From: UBA668 sp963720695
GTDB taxonomy: Bacteria > Actinomycetota > Acidimicrobiia > Acidimicrobiales > Ilumatobacteraceae
Length of the DNA stretch: 64,000 bases
NCBI GenBank assembly: GCA_963720695.1
Contig: CAVRGG010000007.1
Coordinates: forward strand, 620,001 to 684,000
Reading direction: 5' to 3'
Shown here piece by piece: positions 8,725 through 17,439 of the stretch (position 1 is its first letter; each line of letters begins with the position of its first letter). The notes beneath the pieces were generated by a model. The model had not been told where the DNA came from. It was given only the letters and a program-made list of their open reading frames with translations, and searched no databases. The position numbers and the translations under genes were made by a program.

Positions 8725-9330
8725 TCAGATGCGGCGGGCGGCCTTGGCCTGCTGCTCGCGGCGCTGGCGCGACTCGGCCTGCTTCTTCTCCTTGAGGGCC
8801 TTCCGCTTGGCCTTGAGGTCGTCGTCGGCCTTGGGTGCGGGCAGGACGTTCACCTCGGTGACCTCGACCGGCGGGAGTGCGAGCGTCTCGTCGTGCTTGA
8901 GCACGCGACTCAGCATCACCGACGCTGCGGCTTCGCCCGCCACGGACGAAGCCAGCATGAGGCGGGTGGTGGCGAGGCCGAACTCCTCGATCAGCGTGGG
9001 TGTGGCCTCCAGCAGCTGCGGCTCGGTGGGGTTGTCGGAGTTGTCGCCGAGCAGTTCGATGCATTTCGCGAGGCACGGGTCGGTGATGAGCGAGCTCAGC
9101 TGCTCGAGCCCGCCGGTCATCCGACCGCGAGTGGCCGTGGTGCGCATGGCGAGCGTGCGGGCAGCGGGATCGGTGAACCCACCTTCCTTCGCGCCACAGA
9201 TCTCGTCGATCGCCTCACGGTGGTCGTCGGGCAGGGTGGCCACCAGGGCCTCGAGCTCTGCGTCGGTGAAGGAGGAAAAGGCGCGGTCGAGCAACGACAG
9301 GGCCTGGAGGCGGTTCTTGAGCTGGCTCAT
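8725..9330 (-). CDS. Conserved hypothetical protein with basic C-terminal tail
   Basis: A 201-residue protein I do not recognise. It is mostly helical, with no signal peptide or membrane segment. The N-terminal part (FSSFTDAELEALVATLPDDH) is acidic; the last 40 residues are dense in Lys, Arg, Ala and Gln (KAKRKALKEKKQAESRQRRE), predicting a charged single helix that may contact nucleic acid. It converges on ogt with a 7-base gap and is divergent from the unknown gene at 9370. A TAGCCT hexamer lies 9 bases before its ATG. The codon use and third-position GC match the neighbours, so the gene looks real; no function is offered. Confidence 0.75.
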   Translation of the reverse strand: MSQLKNRLQALSLLDRAFSSFTDAELEALVATLPDDHREAIDEICGAKEGGFTDPAARTLAMRTTATRGRMTGGLEQLSSLITDPCLAKCIELLGDNSDNPTEPQLLEATPTLIEEFGLATTRLMLASSVAGEAAASVMLSRVLKHDETLALPPVEVTEVNVLPAPKADDDLKAKRKALKEKKQAESRQRREQQAKAARRI

Positions 9331-9357
9331 CGGGCAACCAGGCTACCGACGAGCGCG

Positions 9358-9363
9358 TACGCT
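9358..9363 (+). promoter_or_regulatory. Leaderless -10 hexamer TACGCT
   Basis: TACGCT ends 6 bases before ATG 9370. The same hexamer at the same distance precedes ATG 39047, which strengthens both calls. Confidence 0.55.
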
Positions 9364-9369
9364 TGCGGC

Positions 9370-10377
9370 ATGACACTCGTGTTCACCGAGGAAGAGCTGA
9401 TGCTCGACCACCCTGGCCTTGCACCCCACGTCGTGGCCGGCCGCGTCATGCACGGTGGCTTCCACCCCGACGGCTCCTACCAGCCGCCGCGGGCGCTGGT
9501 GCGCGAGCCTGCACTCCAGGCATGGGAACGTGCACTCATCGAGCGGGGAGGTCTGCCGCTGGCCGCCGACGCGTCGCTGCTGGGTGGCGTTCGGTTGCCC
9601 ACGGTCGAGCAGTCCCGGGTGCTCTTGCGCCATGGTCTCGGCGAGACGTTCTGGAACTCGCTGACGATCACCGGCAAGATCGAGGCTCGCGGGCGACTGC
9701 TGGCGGACATCGCCTTTCCCTCCCTCGCACCCCATGTCGTCGAGGACATCAGTGACATGGCGATCGGTCATCTCGGCAAAGGTCTGCTCAAGGCCCACGG
9801 GTTCGACGAGGGCGGGGTCGACGGTGTCGGCGCCCACGACGCGATGTGGTTCGCGGCGCGCGATCTCGCGTTCGGCGAGCATGCCTATCCCGACGTCGAC
9901 CCGCCGGAGAACATCGCCCGCCCGGAGGCCGGCGCCAGGTTCATGCCCGAGCTGCCACCGGAGATCGAGGGGCTCCTCTCGCTGTTGATGAACCTGCTCG
10001 TCATCGAGTTCCGCGCCGAGATCGGCTTCGCCGCGACGCAGGAGATCCTGCGCACGAGCGACCTGTTCGTCGATCGACGCGCGCAGGCCGCCGAGGCCGC
10101 CGAGATCGTCGAACGGATCCGCACCGACGAGGACATCCACGTTCGCTCGCTCCGGTTGTACCTCGGCGAGTGTGCGTCCGTCTCGTTCCGTACCGTCGAT
10201 GGCGGCACCGTCGCCGGCAGCGAACTGATCGACCGATTCTGGAACGGACTCGTCCGTTGGGCCACCATCGACCAGCCCGCGCTGGCGGCCGTGCAGCAGC
10301 GCGAGGTACTGCGGTCGCGCATCATGGCGCACGACGACGGTGACGCGGTCTGGAGCGAGTTCGAGTCGGCCGCGTGA
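9370..10377 (+). CDS. Uncharacterised helical protein, possible ferritin-like metal site
   Basis: A 335-residue cytoplasmic protein with no family I can name. It is largely helical. Residues from about 195 hold a pattern reminiscent of carboxylate-bridged metal proteins: a helix with LLVIEFRAEIGFAATQEIL followed by a second helix with DEDIHVRSLRLYLGE, giving Glu and ExxH-like ligands on successive helices; HLGKGLLKAHG and GEHAYPDVDPPEN add further histidines. This metal site is a guess from spacing only. ATG 9370 is chosen because TACGCT lies 6 bases upstream (leaderless). The gene is monocistronic, convergent with the DUF4032 gene, and a hairpin covers both stop codons. Confidence 0.75.
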   Translation: MTLVFTEEELMLDHPGLAPHVVAGRVMHGGFHPDGSYQPPRALVREPALQAWERALIERGGLPLAADASLLGGVRLPTVEQSRVLLRHGLGETFWNSLTITGKIEARGRLLADIAFPSLAPHVVEDISDMAIGHLGKGLLKAHGFDEGGVDGVGAHDAMWFAARDLAFGEHAYPDVDPPENIARPEAGARFMPELPPEIEGLLSLLMNLLVIEFRAEIGFAATQEILRTSDLFVDRRAQAAEAAEIVERIRTDEDIHVRSLRLYLGECASVSFRTVDGGTVAGSELIDRFWNGLVRWATIDQPALAAVQQREVLRSRIMAHDDGDAVWSEFESAA

Positions 10378-10395
10378 CGACTCGAGGGCGTCACG
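10373..10395. terminator. Hairpin over two convergent stop codons
   Basis: CGTGACG (10373-10379) pairs with CGTCACG (10389-10395) around a 9-base loop. Each arm contains the stop codon of one of the converging genes (stops at 10377 and 10391). No T-run follows, so termination in either direction is plausible but not certain. Confidence 0.45.
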
Positions 10396-11605
10396 GCTCG
10401 GTCGGGTGCAGGACCTGCTCGGTCGGTGCCAGAGAGAGCACATCGCGCACATAGCTGGTGACCGTCTCCGCCATGCCGACGTCGCCGCCGGCTCGCTCGC
10501 TGAGGAACCACCGATGTTCGAGCACCTGGTGGTACAACTCGGCGGGCTCCAGCTTGGCGACCAGGTCGGCAGGGATCGCGGCGATCGTCGGCTCGAATCG
10601 GTCGTCGAGCCAGCGCGCCGCGGCGAGGGAGTCGTTCACCTTTCGGCCGGTGCGCTGCTCGAGCACCGCGCCGTAGCGGCTGATGTCGTTGAGCAGTCGG
10701 CGAGCCTGGTTCTCCCCGGCCTGTAGCCCCGTGAGCGCTCGGAGGCGTTGGGCGTGGAACCCGTGCTCGACGACTCTCGGCACGAGCCGTAGCGTCGTCC
10801 CCCCGGCGGTGGTGACCAGTTCGAGCTCGGCTGCGTCGAACCCGAGGTCGTGCAGCCGGCGCAGCCGCTTGTCCACCCGGTACGTCTCCTCGGCGTTGAA
10901 CTCCTCGATGCCGGTGAGCTCCTGCCACAGCCCCTCGTACGCGGACTCGATGGCGAGCGCTGTCTCCACCGGATCGATGCCCTCGGCCAGCATGCCGCCC
11001 ATCTGCAGGTCGAGCAGGTCACCGGCGACGTTCTCCGTCGCGATCTGGAGGTCGAGGCGGCGCTGGCCGTCGCTGAGCGAGGCATGCCGCTCGCCGGTCT
11101 CGACGTCGATGATGTAGGCGGACAGGGCGTCTGCGTCGCGCCGGAAGAGCGTGTTGCTGAGCGAGCAGTCCCCCCAGAAGAAGCCTGCCAGGTGGAGCCG
11201 CACGAGCAGCCCGGCGAGCGCATCGAGCACACGATCGCCGAGGTACGGGATGCGCAGCCCGCGTCCCGAGAGCATCACGCGGTAGGGGAGCGAGTAGTCG
11301 AGGTGGCGAGTGATCAGCAAGCCATCCGCGCCGTCGTCGCGGCCGGTGACGACGCCCACGACCTCGGCCGTGGGGAGATCCGCCTCGACGAGCTCGCGCA
11401 GCAAGCGCCACTCCCGCTCGGCGAGATGGTCAGGCAGTTCCTTGACGACGTAGGAGAGCTGCCCCACCTCGACCATGCGCACGACGTGACGGTGCAGTCC
11501 GACGACTCGATGCAGCCCCTCGATCGTCCAGTCGTCGAGCGCCTGATCGAGCGGCCAGCGGACGATGTCGGGGTGCTCGGCCGGTTTGGCGAGCTGCAGC
11601 CTCAC
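10391..11605 (-). CDS. DUF4032 kinase-like protein
   Basis: A 404-residue DUF4032 protein whose N-terminal half looks like a lipopolysaccharide-kinase or aminoglycoside-phosphotransferase fold: a lysine in SYVVKELPDHLAEREWRLL, then the catalytic-loop-like FFWGDCSLSNTLF and a metal-binding IIDVETGE in place of the usual DFD. The C-terminal half is the DUF4032-specific helical region. GTG 11605 lies 8 bases after the stop of the transporter ATPase gene, so it is the last gene of the sugar ABC operon and shares its LacI-type control. Family function is unknown; the context suggests phosphorylation of an imported sugar or regulation of uptake, which is inference. Confidence 0.85.
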   Translation of the reverse strand: MRLQLAKPAEHPDIVRWPLDQALDDWTIEGLHRVVGLHRHVVRMVEVGQLSYVVKELPDHLAEREWRLLRELVEADLPTAEVVGVVTGRDDGADGLLITRHLDYSLPYRVMLSGRGLRIPYLGDRVLDALAGLLVRLHLAGFFWGDCSLSNTLFRRDADALSAYIIDVETGERHASLSDGQRRLDLQIATENVAGDLLDLQMGGMLAEGIDPVETALAIESAYEGLWQELTGIEEFNAEETYRVDKRLRRLHDLGFDAAELELVTTAGGTTLRLVPRVVEHGFHAQRLRALTGLQAGENQARRLLNDISRYGAVLEQRTGRKVNDSLAAARWLDDRFEPTIAAIPADLVAKLEPAELYHQVLEHRWFLSERAGGDVGMAETVTSYVRDVLSLAPTEQVLHPTEP

Positions 11606-11613
11606 TGGTGCGG

Positions 11614-12765
<1,152 letters not shown>

Positions 12766-12768
12766 GTA

Positions 12769-13734
12769 CTACCCCTTGACGCTTCCGGCCAGTAGGCCAC
12801 GGACGAAGTAACGCTGAAGTGAAAGGAACACGATGAGCGGCACGATCATGCTGATGAACGCGCCAGCGGTGAGCAGTTGCCAGTCGTTGCCCTTGGTGCC
12901 CACCATGTCGATGAGCGCCGAGGTCATGGGGGCGTTCTTCGAGCCGCCGCCGAACACCTTGGCGACGAGCAGGTCGTTCCACACCCACAGGAACTGGAAG
13001 ATGGCGATCGATGCGATCGCGGGCACCGACAGCGGCAGCACGAGCTTGGTGAAGATGGTCATGTGCGACGCGCCGTCGACTCGGGCGGCCTCGATGACCT
13101 CGCTCGGCAGGGAGCCGATGAAGTTGCGCAGCAGGAAGATCGCCAGCGGCATGGCGAAGATGGTGTGCGCCACCCAGATCTGCGGGATGCCACCACTCAG
13201 CGGCGAGAAGTCACTGGTGAAGAACTGCAGCAGCGGAATGAGGCACATCTGCAGCGGCACGACCATGAGCGCCACGATGCCGACGAAGATGGCATCACGC
13301 CCGGGGAACTTCATCCACGACAGTGCGTACGCCGCGAAGGCGGCGACGACGATCGGGATGATGGCGCCCGGCACCGTGATGGCCACGGAGTTCCAGAAGT
13401 AGCTGCTGAACGGCTGGCCGCTGCCGCCGGTGTAATCGAGCACCGACTTGTAGTTCTCCAGCGTGACGGTCGGATTCGAGAAGAACGTCCACCAACCGGT
13501 GGTCTTGATCTCCTTCTCGGGTCGGAACGAGGTGATGAACAGGCCGAACGTCGGCACCGTCCAGAGCAGGGCGAGGAGCCACACCATCGCTCGCCCGAAC
13601 GGGCTGGTGAGCTTCTTGGTGACCTTCGTGGCCGTCGGGGTCTCGTCACGTGGCGGCTGGGGCTGCATGTCGTCGACCATGGCCGTGGCGACGGTGCCTC
13701 CCACGGTCAGCGGGGCGGGTTCGATGTCGCTCAT
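12769..13734 (-). CDS. Carbohydrate ABC transporter permease, MalG family
   Basis: An inner-membrane permease (321 residues) with about six transmembrane segments and an N-terminal cytoplasmic extension of about 45 residues. The EAA loop that docks on the ATPase reads EVIEAARVDGASHMTIFTKL. Its ATG overlaps the stop codon of the MalF-type gene (ATGA), as usual for the two subunits of a heterodimeric channel, and it is followed by the ATPase gene after 3 bases. With the MalF-type partner it forms the sugar path. The substrate is not readable from the sequence; alpha-glucosides are likely from the regulon. Confidence 0.93.
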   Translation of the reverse strand: MSDIEPAPLTVGGTVATAMVDDMQPQPPRDETPTATKVTKKLTSPFGRAMVWLLALLWTVPTFGLFITSFRPEKEIKTTGWWTFFSNPTVTLENYKSVLDYTGGSGQPFSSYFWNSVAITVPGAIIPIVVAAFAAYALSWMKFPGRDAIFVGIVALMVVPLQMCLIPLLQFFTSDFSPLSGGIPQIWVAHTIFAMPLAIFLLRNFIGSLPSEVIEAARVDGASHMTIFTKLVLPLSVPAIASIAIFQFLWVWNDLLVAKVFGGGSKNAPMTSALIDMVGTKGNDWQLLTAGAFISMIVPLIVFLSLQRYFVRGLLAGSVKG

Positions 13735-14888
13735 GCCCGTGCCTCACGCATGTTCTTCTGGTTGCGGGCATTGACCCAGACGACCGGCACCACCGCGATG
13801 AACAGCACGACGGCGACGGCCGAGCCATAGCCCTCGTTCTGCTTGGTGAAGCTCTCCGTGTACATCTGGTTGGCGAGCACGTTGTTCTCGAACGCCCCGC
13901 CGAGGCCCATCGCCTGCACGATGTCGAACACCTTCAGCACGGCGATGGTGATCGTGGTGACGACGGTGATGACGGTGGTCTTCACATACGGGAGCACGAT
14001 CTTGTAGAACGCCTGCCGATCGGTGGCGCCATCGATGCGTGCCGCCTCGACCAGATCGTCGGGCACTCCCTTGATGGCCGCGGAGATGATGACCGTGGCG
14101 AACCCCGCCTGGATCCAGATCAGCACGATGATCATGAAGACCGTGTTGGAGCCCGGCAGGAAGTCGCTCTTGATGCCGAAGAACGTCGTGTCCTGCAGCC
14201 AGTAGTGCGGTTCCTGCTTGCCGGGGAGGATCGGGTCGAGGCCGACCCAGATCCAGTTGAGCAGGCCGTACTGCTTGCTCGGGTTGTTCGCGTACACGAA
14301 GCGCCAGATGATGCCGGCGCCGACCATCGAGATCGCCATCGGCAGGAAGAGCAGTGCCTTGGCGATGGGCTCGCCGCGCATGCGGTCGGCGAAGCGGGCG
14401 ACCGTGATGCCCACGATCGTGCTGAAGCCGGTGACGAGGATCACCCACCACACGTTGTTGCGCAGCGTCAGCAGGTTCTGGCGTTGCGTGAACATCGCCT
14501 TGTAGTTGAGGAGCCCGTACCACTTGTCGGTGTTCGAGCCGGTGAACAGCGAGAGCTTCGCCGTGAGCACTGACGGGACGATGAGCCCGCCGATGAGCAG
14601 GATGAGCGCTGGGCCGACGAAGACCGCGACACGCGCTCGCTCACGCCAGGGTTCCTTGAGCTGGCTGGCCAGCGCGTAGAGGATCCCGAAGAAGGCGACG
14701 AGGAACCCGACGCCGACGGCGACGGTGTAGAGCGTCTTGAAGATCTGGGCGAACGGACCGTCGCCGTTGCCGAGCAACGTGCGGATGCCGTAGAGCGCCC
14801 CGTACCCGATCACCACTGCTGCGGCGATCGTCCCCTTCGATCGTTCGGTGGAGATCGACGCGTTCCCACCACTCTGTATTGCTGACAC
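13731..14888 (-). CDS. Carbohydrate ABC transporter permease, MalF family
   Basis: The larger channel subunit (385 residues from GTG 14888) with about eight membrane segments: two near the N-terminus (GTIAAAVVIGYGALYGI and VAVGVGFLVAFFGILYAL), as in MalF-type proteins with extra N-terminal helices, then the six-helix core. The EAA loop is DLVEAARIDGATDRQAFYKI. GTG 14888 follows a G-rich stretch; an in-frame GTG at 14921 would add 11 residues. A strong stem-loop lies between this gene and the solute-binding protein gene, probably lowering its expression relative to the binding protein. Confidence 0.9.
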   Translation of the reverse strand: MSAIQSGGNASISTERSKGTIAAAVVIGYGALYGIRTLLGNGDGPFAQIFKTLYTVAVGVGFLVAFFGILYALASQLKEPWRERARVAVFVGPALILLIGGLIVPSVLTAKLSLFTGSNTDKWYGLLNYKAMFTQRQNLLTLRNNVWWVILVTGFSTIVGITVARFADRMRGEPIAKALLFLPMAISMVGAGIIWRFVYANNPSKQYGLLNWIWVGLDPILPGKQEPHYWLQDTTFFGIKSDFLPGSNTVFMIIVLIWIQAGFATVIISAAIKGVPDDLVEAARIDGATDRQAFYKIVLPYVKTTVITVVTTITIAVLKVFDIVQAMGLGGAFENNVLANQMYTESFTKQNEGYGSAVAVVLFIAVVPVVWVNARNQKNMREARA

Positions 14889-14936
14889 AACACCCCCCGG
14901 CTGTAGTCGAACTTCAGGCACACCTTAGGACGCAAA

Positions 14937-14973
14937 GAGGGGGTGGCACGGCGGAGCGCCGAACCACCCCCTC
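14937..14973 (-). promoter_or_regulatory. Intercistronic stem-loop in the sugar ABC operon
   Basis: A perfect 10-bp stem, GAGGGGGTGG (14937-14946) with CCACCCCCTC (14964-14973), and an inner GGCG/CGCC helix in the loop. It sits between the solute-binding protein and permease genes. Comparable elements between malE and malF stabilise the upstream mRNA or cause partial termination, giving more binding protein than channel. That role is inferred here. Confidence 0.65.
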
Positions 14974-14988
14974 CAACGTCATGTCAGA

Positions 14989-16296
14989 TCAACTCTTCGG
15001 CCAGCTGTCTTCGATCGCCTTGGCGGCGTCGACGGTGCTCTTGCCGGTGACCCACGAGACCATCTCCGTCCAGAACGTGCCGTTGCCGACCGCACTGGGC
15101 ATCGAGTCGGATCCGTCGAAGCGGAAGATGTCCGAGCCGACCAGGAGGTCCTGGAAGGTCTTCTCCAACGGGTCGGTGACGAGGCTGGCATCGGCCTTCT
15201 TGTTCGGCGTCATCCAGTTGCCCTCGGCCAGACGGTTGTTGGCGTACTCGGCGCTGGTGAGGTACTTGGCGACCGCGGCCACCTCGGGCTTGTCGTTGAA
15301 GGCCGTGATGAACTCACCGCCGCCGAGCATCGGCTTCGGGTCGTCGGCCTTCACGGTCGGGAAGTAGAACGCGTTGACCTGTCCATCCGGGCCCTTGGTC
15401 GTGCCCTCGGGGAACTGGTTGCCGTAGAAGTTCGCCTGGCGGTGCATGTAGCAACCGCCGTCGAGGATCGGGAGACCGGCCTCCTGGAAGGTGGTCGACG
15501 GGATGCTCTTGGAACCGTTGAGGACGAACTTGTCGTTCTTCACGATCGCACCGACCTGGTCGATGGCGTCGATGATCGCGGGATCGTTGAACGGGATCGT
15601 GTGGGCCACCCACTTGTCGTAGACGTCGGCACCGGCGAAGCGGAGCACTGCGTCCTCGACCCAGTCGGTGAGCGGCCAGCCCGTGGCCTGGTCGGAGCCG
15701 GCGCCGACGCACCACGGCACGCCGCCGTCGTCGACGATCTTCTGGCTCAGATCGAGCATCTCCTGCCACGTGGTCGGGACCGCGTAGCCCTTGTCCTTGA
15801 AGGCCTGCGGGCTGTACCAGACGAGGCTCTTGATGTTGGCGCCGAACGGCGGGGCGTAGAACGTGCCGTCGACGGTGCCGAGCTCGACCCAGCCGCCGAT
15901 GTCGTTGGCTTCCACGTCGGCCTTGAGGTCGGTCAGCGCCGTGACCTTGCCGTCGCGGGCGAGCGTGGCGAGCAGACCGGGCTGCGGGATGAACGCGAGG
16001 TCGGGGGCGTTGCCGCCGTCGACGCGAACCTTGAGGTCGGCCTCGAACGCGCCGGAACCCTCGTGTTGGATGTCGATGCCAGTGGCGTCTTCGAACGGCT
16101 TCCAGGCGGTCTCGAGGCGGGTGGCCTCGATGTCGCGGATGGAGCTGAAGATGGTGACCACTTTCCCGGCGTACGGCTTGTCGCCGCCGGAGGTACCAGC
16201 TGTGTCGGAACTCTTGCTGTCGCTGCCACAGGCAACGGCGAGCATGGAAATGGACACCGCAGCGGCCAGGACGGCCAGTTGTCGGCGATTCACCAT
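14989..16296 (-). CDS. Sugar ABC transporter solute-binding lipoprotein
   Basis: The extracytoplasmic receptor of the importer (435 residues). The N-terminus MVNRRQLAVLAAAVSI, a hydrophobic stretch and the lipobox LAVAC followed by GSDSKSS mark a lipoprotein, with the acylated Cys near residue 22. The rest is a family 1 solute-binding fold (KVVTIFSSIRDIEATRLETA, WYSPQAFKDKGYAVPTTWQE). ATG 16296 is favoured by GGGGAG 4-5 bases upstream and by the signal sequence that begins there. It is the first gene of the operon and lies under a LacI-type operator at 16343-16356. The receptor is the subunit that sets specificity; an alpha-glucoside is the likely ligand. Confidence 0.94.
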   Translation of the reverse strand: MVNRRQLAVLAAAVSISMLAVACGSDSKSSDTAGTSGGDKPYAGKVVTIFSSIRDIEATRLETAWKPFEDATGIDIQHEGSGAFEADLKVRVDGGNAPDLAFIPQPGLLATLARDGKVTALTDLKADVEANDIGGWVELGTVDGTFYAPPFGANIKSLVWYSPQAFKDKGYAVPTTWQEMLDLSQKIVDDGGVPWCVGAGSDQATGWPLTDWVEDAVLRFAGADVYDKWVAHTIPFNDPAIIDAIDQVGAIVKNDKFVLNGSKSIPSTTFQEAGLPILDGGCYMHRQANFYGNQFPEGTTKGPDGQVNAFYFPTVKADDPKPMLGGGEFITAFNDKPEVAAVAKYLTSAEYANNRLAEGNWMTPNKKADASLVTDPLEKTFQDLLVGSDIFRFDGSDSMPSAVGNGTFWTEMVSWVTGKSTVDAAKAIEDSWPKS

Positions 16297-16342
16297 GTGT
16301 CTCCCCCTCAGGAAATCGGTCGTCGGTGTGACGTCCGGGTTA

Positions 16343-16356
16343 TGTAAGCGCTTGCA
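16343..16356. promoter_or_regulatory. LacI-family operator TGTAAGCGCTTGCA, copy 1
   Basis: A near-perfect palindrome with the central CG typical of LacI/GalR-family operators. It lies 47 bases upstream of the solute-binding protein start and overlaps the region between the -10 (16356-16361) and the expected transcription start, so a bound repressor would block initiation. An identical 14-mer occurs at 19060-19073 in front of the glycosidase genes. Confidence 0.82.
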
Positions 16357-16361
16357 GAGTA
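16356..16361 (-). promoter_or_regulatory. Probable -10 hexamer TACTCT of the sugar ABC operon
   Basis: TACTCT on the minus strand abuts the operator. Transcription would start near 16349, giving a leader of about 53 bases with a GGGGAG ribosome site before ATG 16296. Confidence 0.45.
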
Positions 16362-16398
16362 GCCCACGGCACACGAACCCGTCAACAACCGGCAACCA

Positions 16399-17439
16399 TC
16401 AGCGTGCGAGGGCCGGACCGGTCGACATCCGCTGCACCAACGAGAGCTCGATGGGGTGGTGGCGCACCTCGCCGAACCCGCCGAGGTGATCGAGCAGCAG
16501 TCGCGCCCCGAGACGTCCGATGTCTCGGACAGGCTGGCGGATCGTGGTCAGCCCGAACGCCTCGGATGCGGGGTGGTCGTCGAAACCGATCACCGAGACG
16601 TCGCGTCCGGGCTGCAAGCCGGCCTCGCGCAGCGCCTGCAGTGCGCCGAACGCCATCTCGTCGCTGAGGAAGAACACGCCCGTCGGCGGATCGGGGAGTG
16701 CGAGCAGGGCGCGCATCGAGTCGAAGCCACCGACGATCGTGAAGTCGCCGTTCTCGGTGTGGTCCTCCCCGAGCGGTGGCAGTCCGGCGTCGATCAAGGC
16801 TGCGTTGAACCCGTCGTTGCGTTCGGTCGGCACGTTGTGGGCCACCTCGAGATGCGCGTGTCCGCCCACCAGCGCCATCCGTCGATGGCCGAGCGACAGG
16901 AGATGTTCGGCCGCCATCCGCGCACCGAGGGCGTTGTCGACGGCGACCGACGTGACCGACTGGAGTTGCTCGCCGAGCACCACGACCGGGGTCTCGAGCG
17001 CAGCGAGTGCCTGCGCGCCGGTCTCGCTGCAGAACACGTCGACGAGCAGCACGCCGTCGATGCGTTGGTGGAAACGAGCGTCGCCGCGGAACATCCGCTC
17101 GCGGGCGAGCGGATTCGCGGTGCCGATGAGGAGGTCGTAGCGAGCCAGGGCGAACACCTCCTCGACGCCGGCGACGACCTCGCTCGTGTACCAGCTCGTG
17201 AGCAGCGGCGCGAGCAGACCGATGGTGCGAGTGTGTCCGGACGCGAGCCTGGACGCGTTGGAGTTGGCGACGTACCGGAGGCGCTCCACGGCCTGTTCGA
17301 CCCGCAGTCGGGTGCTCTCCGCGACGTAGGGGTGGTTGCGCAGGGCGCGACTGACGGTCGCGGTGGAGACGCCGGCTTCGCGGGCCACGTCGTCGATCGT
17401 CGCGTGCCCGACGATTCCTGCGGGGATCTCGTCACTCAT
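16399..17439 (-). CDS. LacI-family transcriptional regulator
   Basis: A 346-residue repressor. Residues 13-60 form the helix-turn-helix and hinge (ATIDDVAREAGVSTATVSRA, ASRLASGHTRTIGLL); the remainder is the periplasmic-binding-protein-like sensor (VAVDNALGARMAAEHLLSLG, SVIGFDDHPASEAFGLTTIR). Its ATG overlaps the stop of the alpha-glucosidase gene (ATGA), so it is made from that transcript. Identical palindromes at 16343 and 19060 lie in front of the transporter operon and the glucosidase/amylosucrase pair; it is the only LacI-type gene in the window, so it very likely binds both and represses itself. The inducer is probably an alpha-glucoside. Confidence 0.93.
   Translation of the reverse strand: MSDEIPAGIVGHATIDDVAREAGVSTATVSRALRNHPYVAESTRLRVEQAVERLRYVANSNASRLASGHTRTIGLLAPLLTSWYTSEVVAGVEEVFALARYDLLIGTANPLARERMFRGDARFHQRIDGVLLVDVFCSETGAQALAALETPVVVLGEQLQSVTSVAVDNALGARMAAEHLLSLGHRRMALVGGHAHLEVAHNVPTERNDGFNAALIDAGLPPLGEDHTENGDFTIVGGFDSMRALLALPDPPTGVFFLSDEMAFGALQALREAGLQPGRDVSVIGFDDHPASEAFGLTTIRQPVRDIGRLGARLLLDHLGGFGEVRHHPIELSLVQRMSTGPALAR

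Noticed and set aside
12877..13830. A 317-codon plus-strand frame opposite the MalG-type permease gene
   Set aside because: Asp/Glu/Gly/His-rich composition without motifs; the opposite strand encodes an unmistakable permease with an EAA loop.
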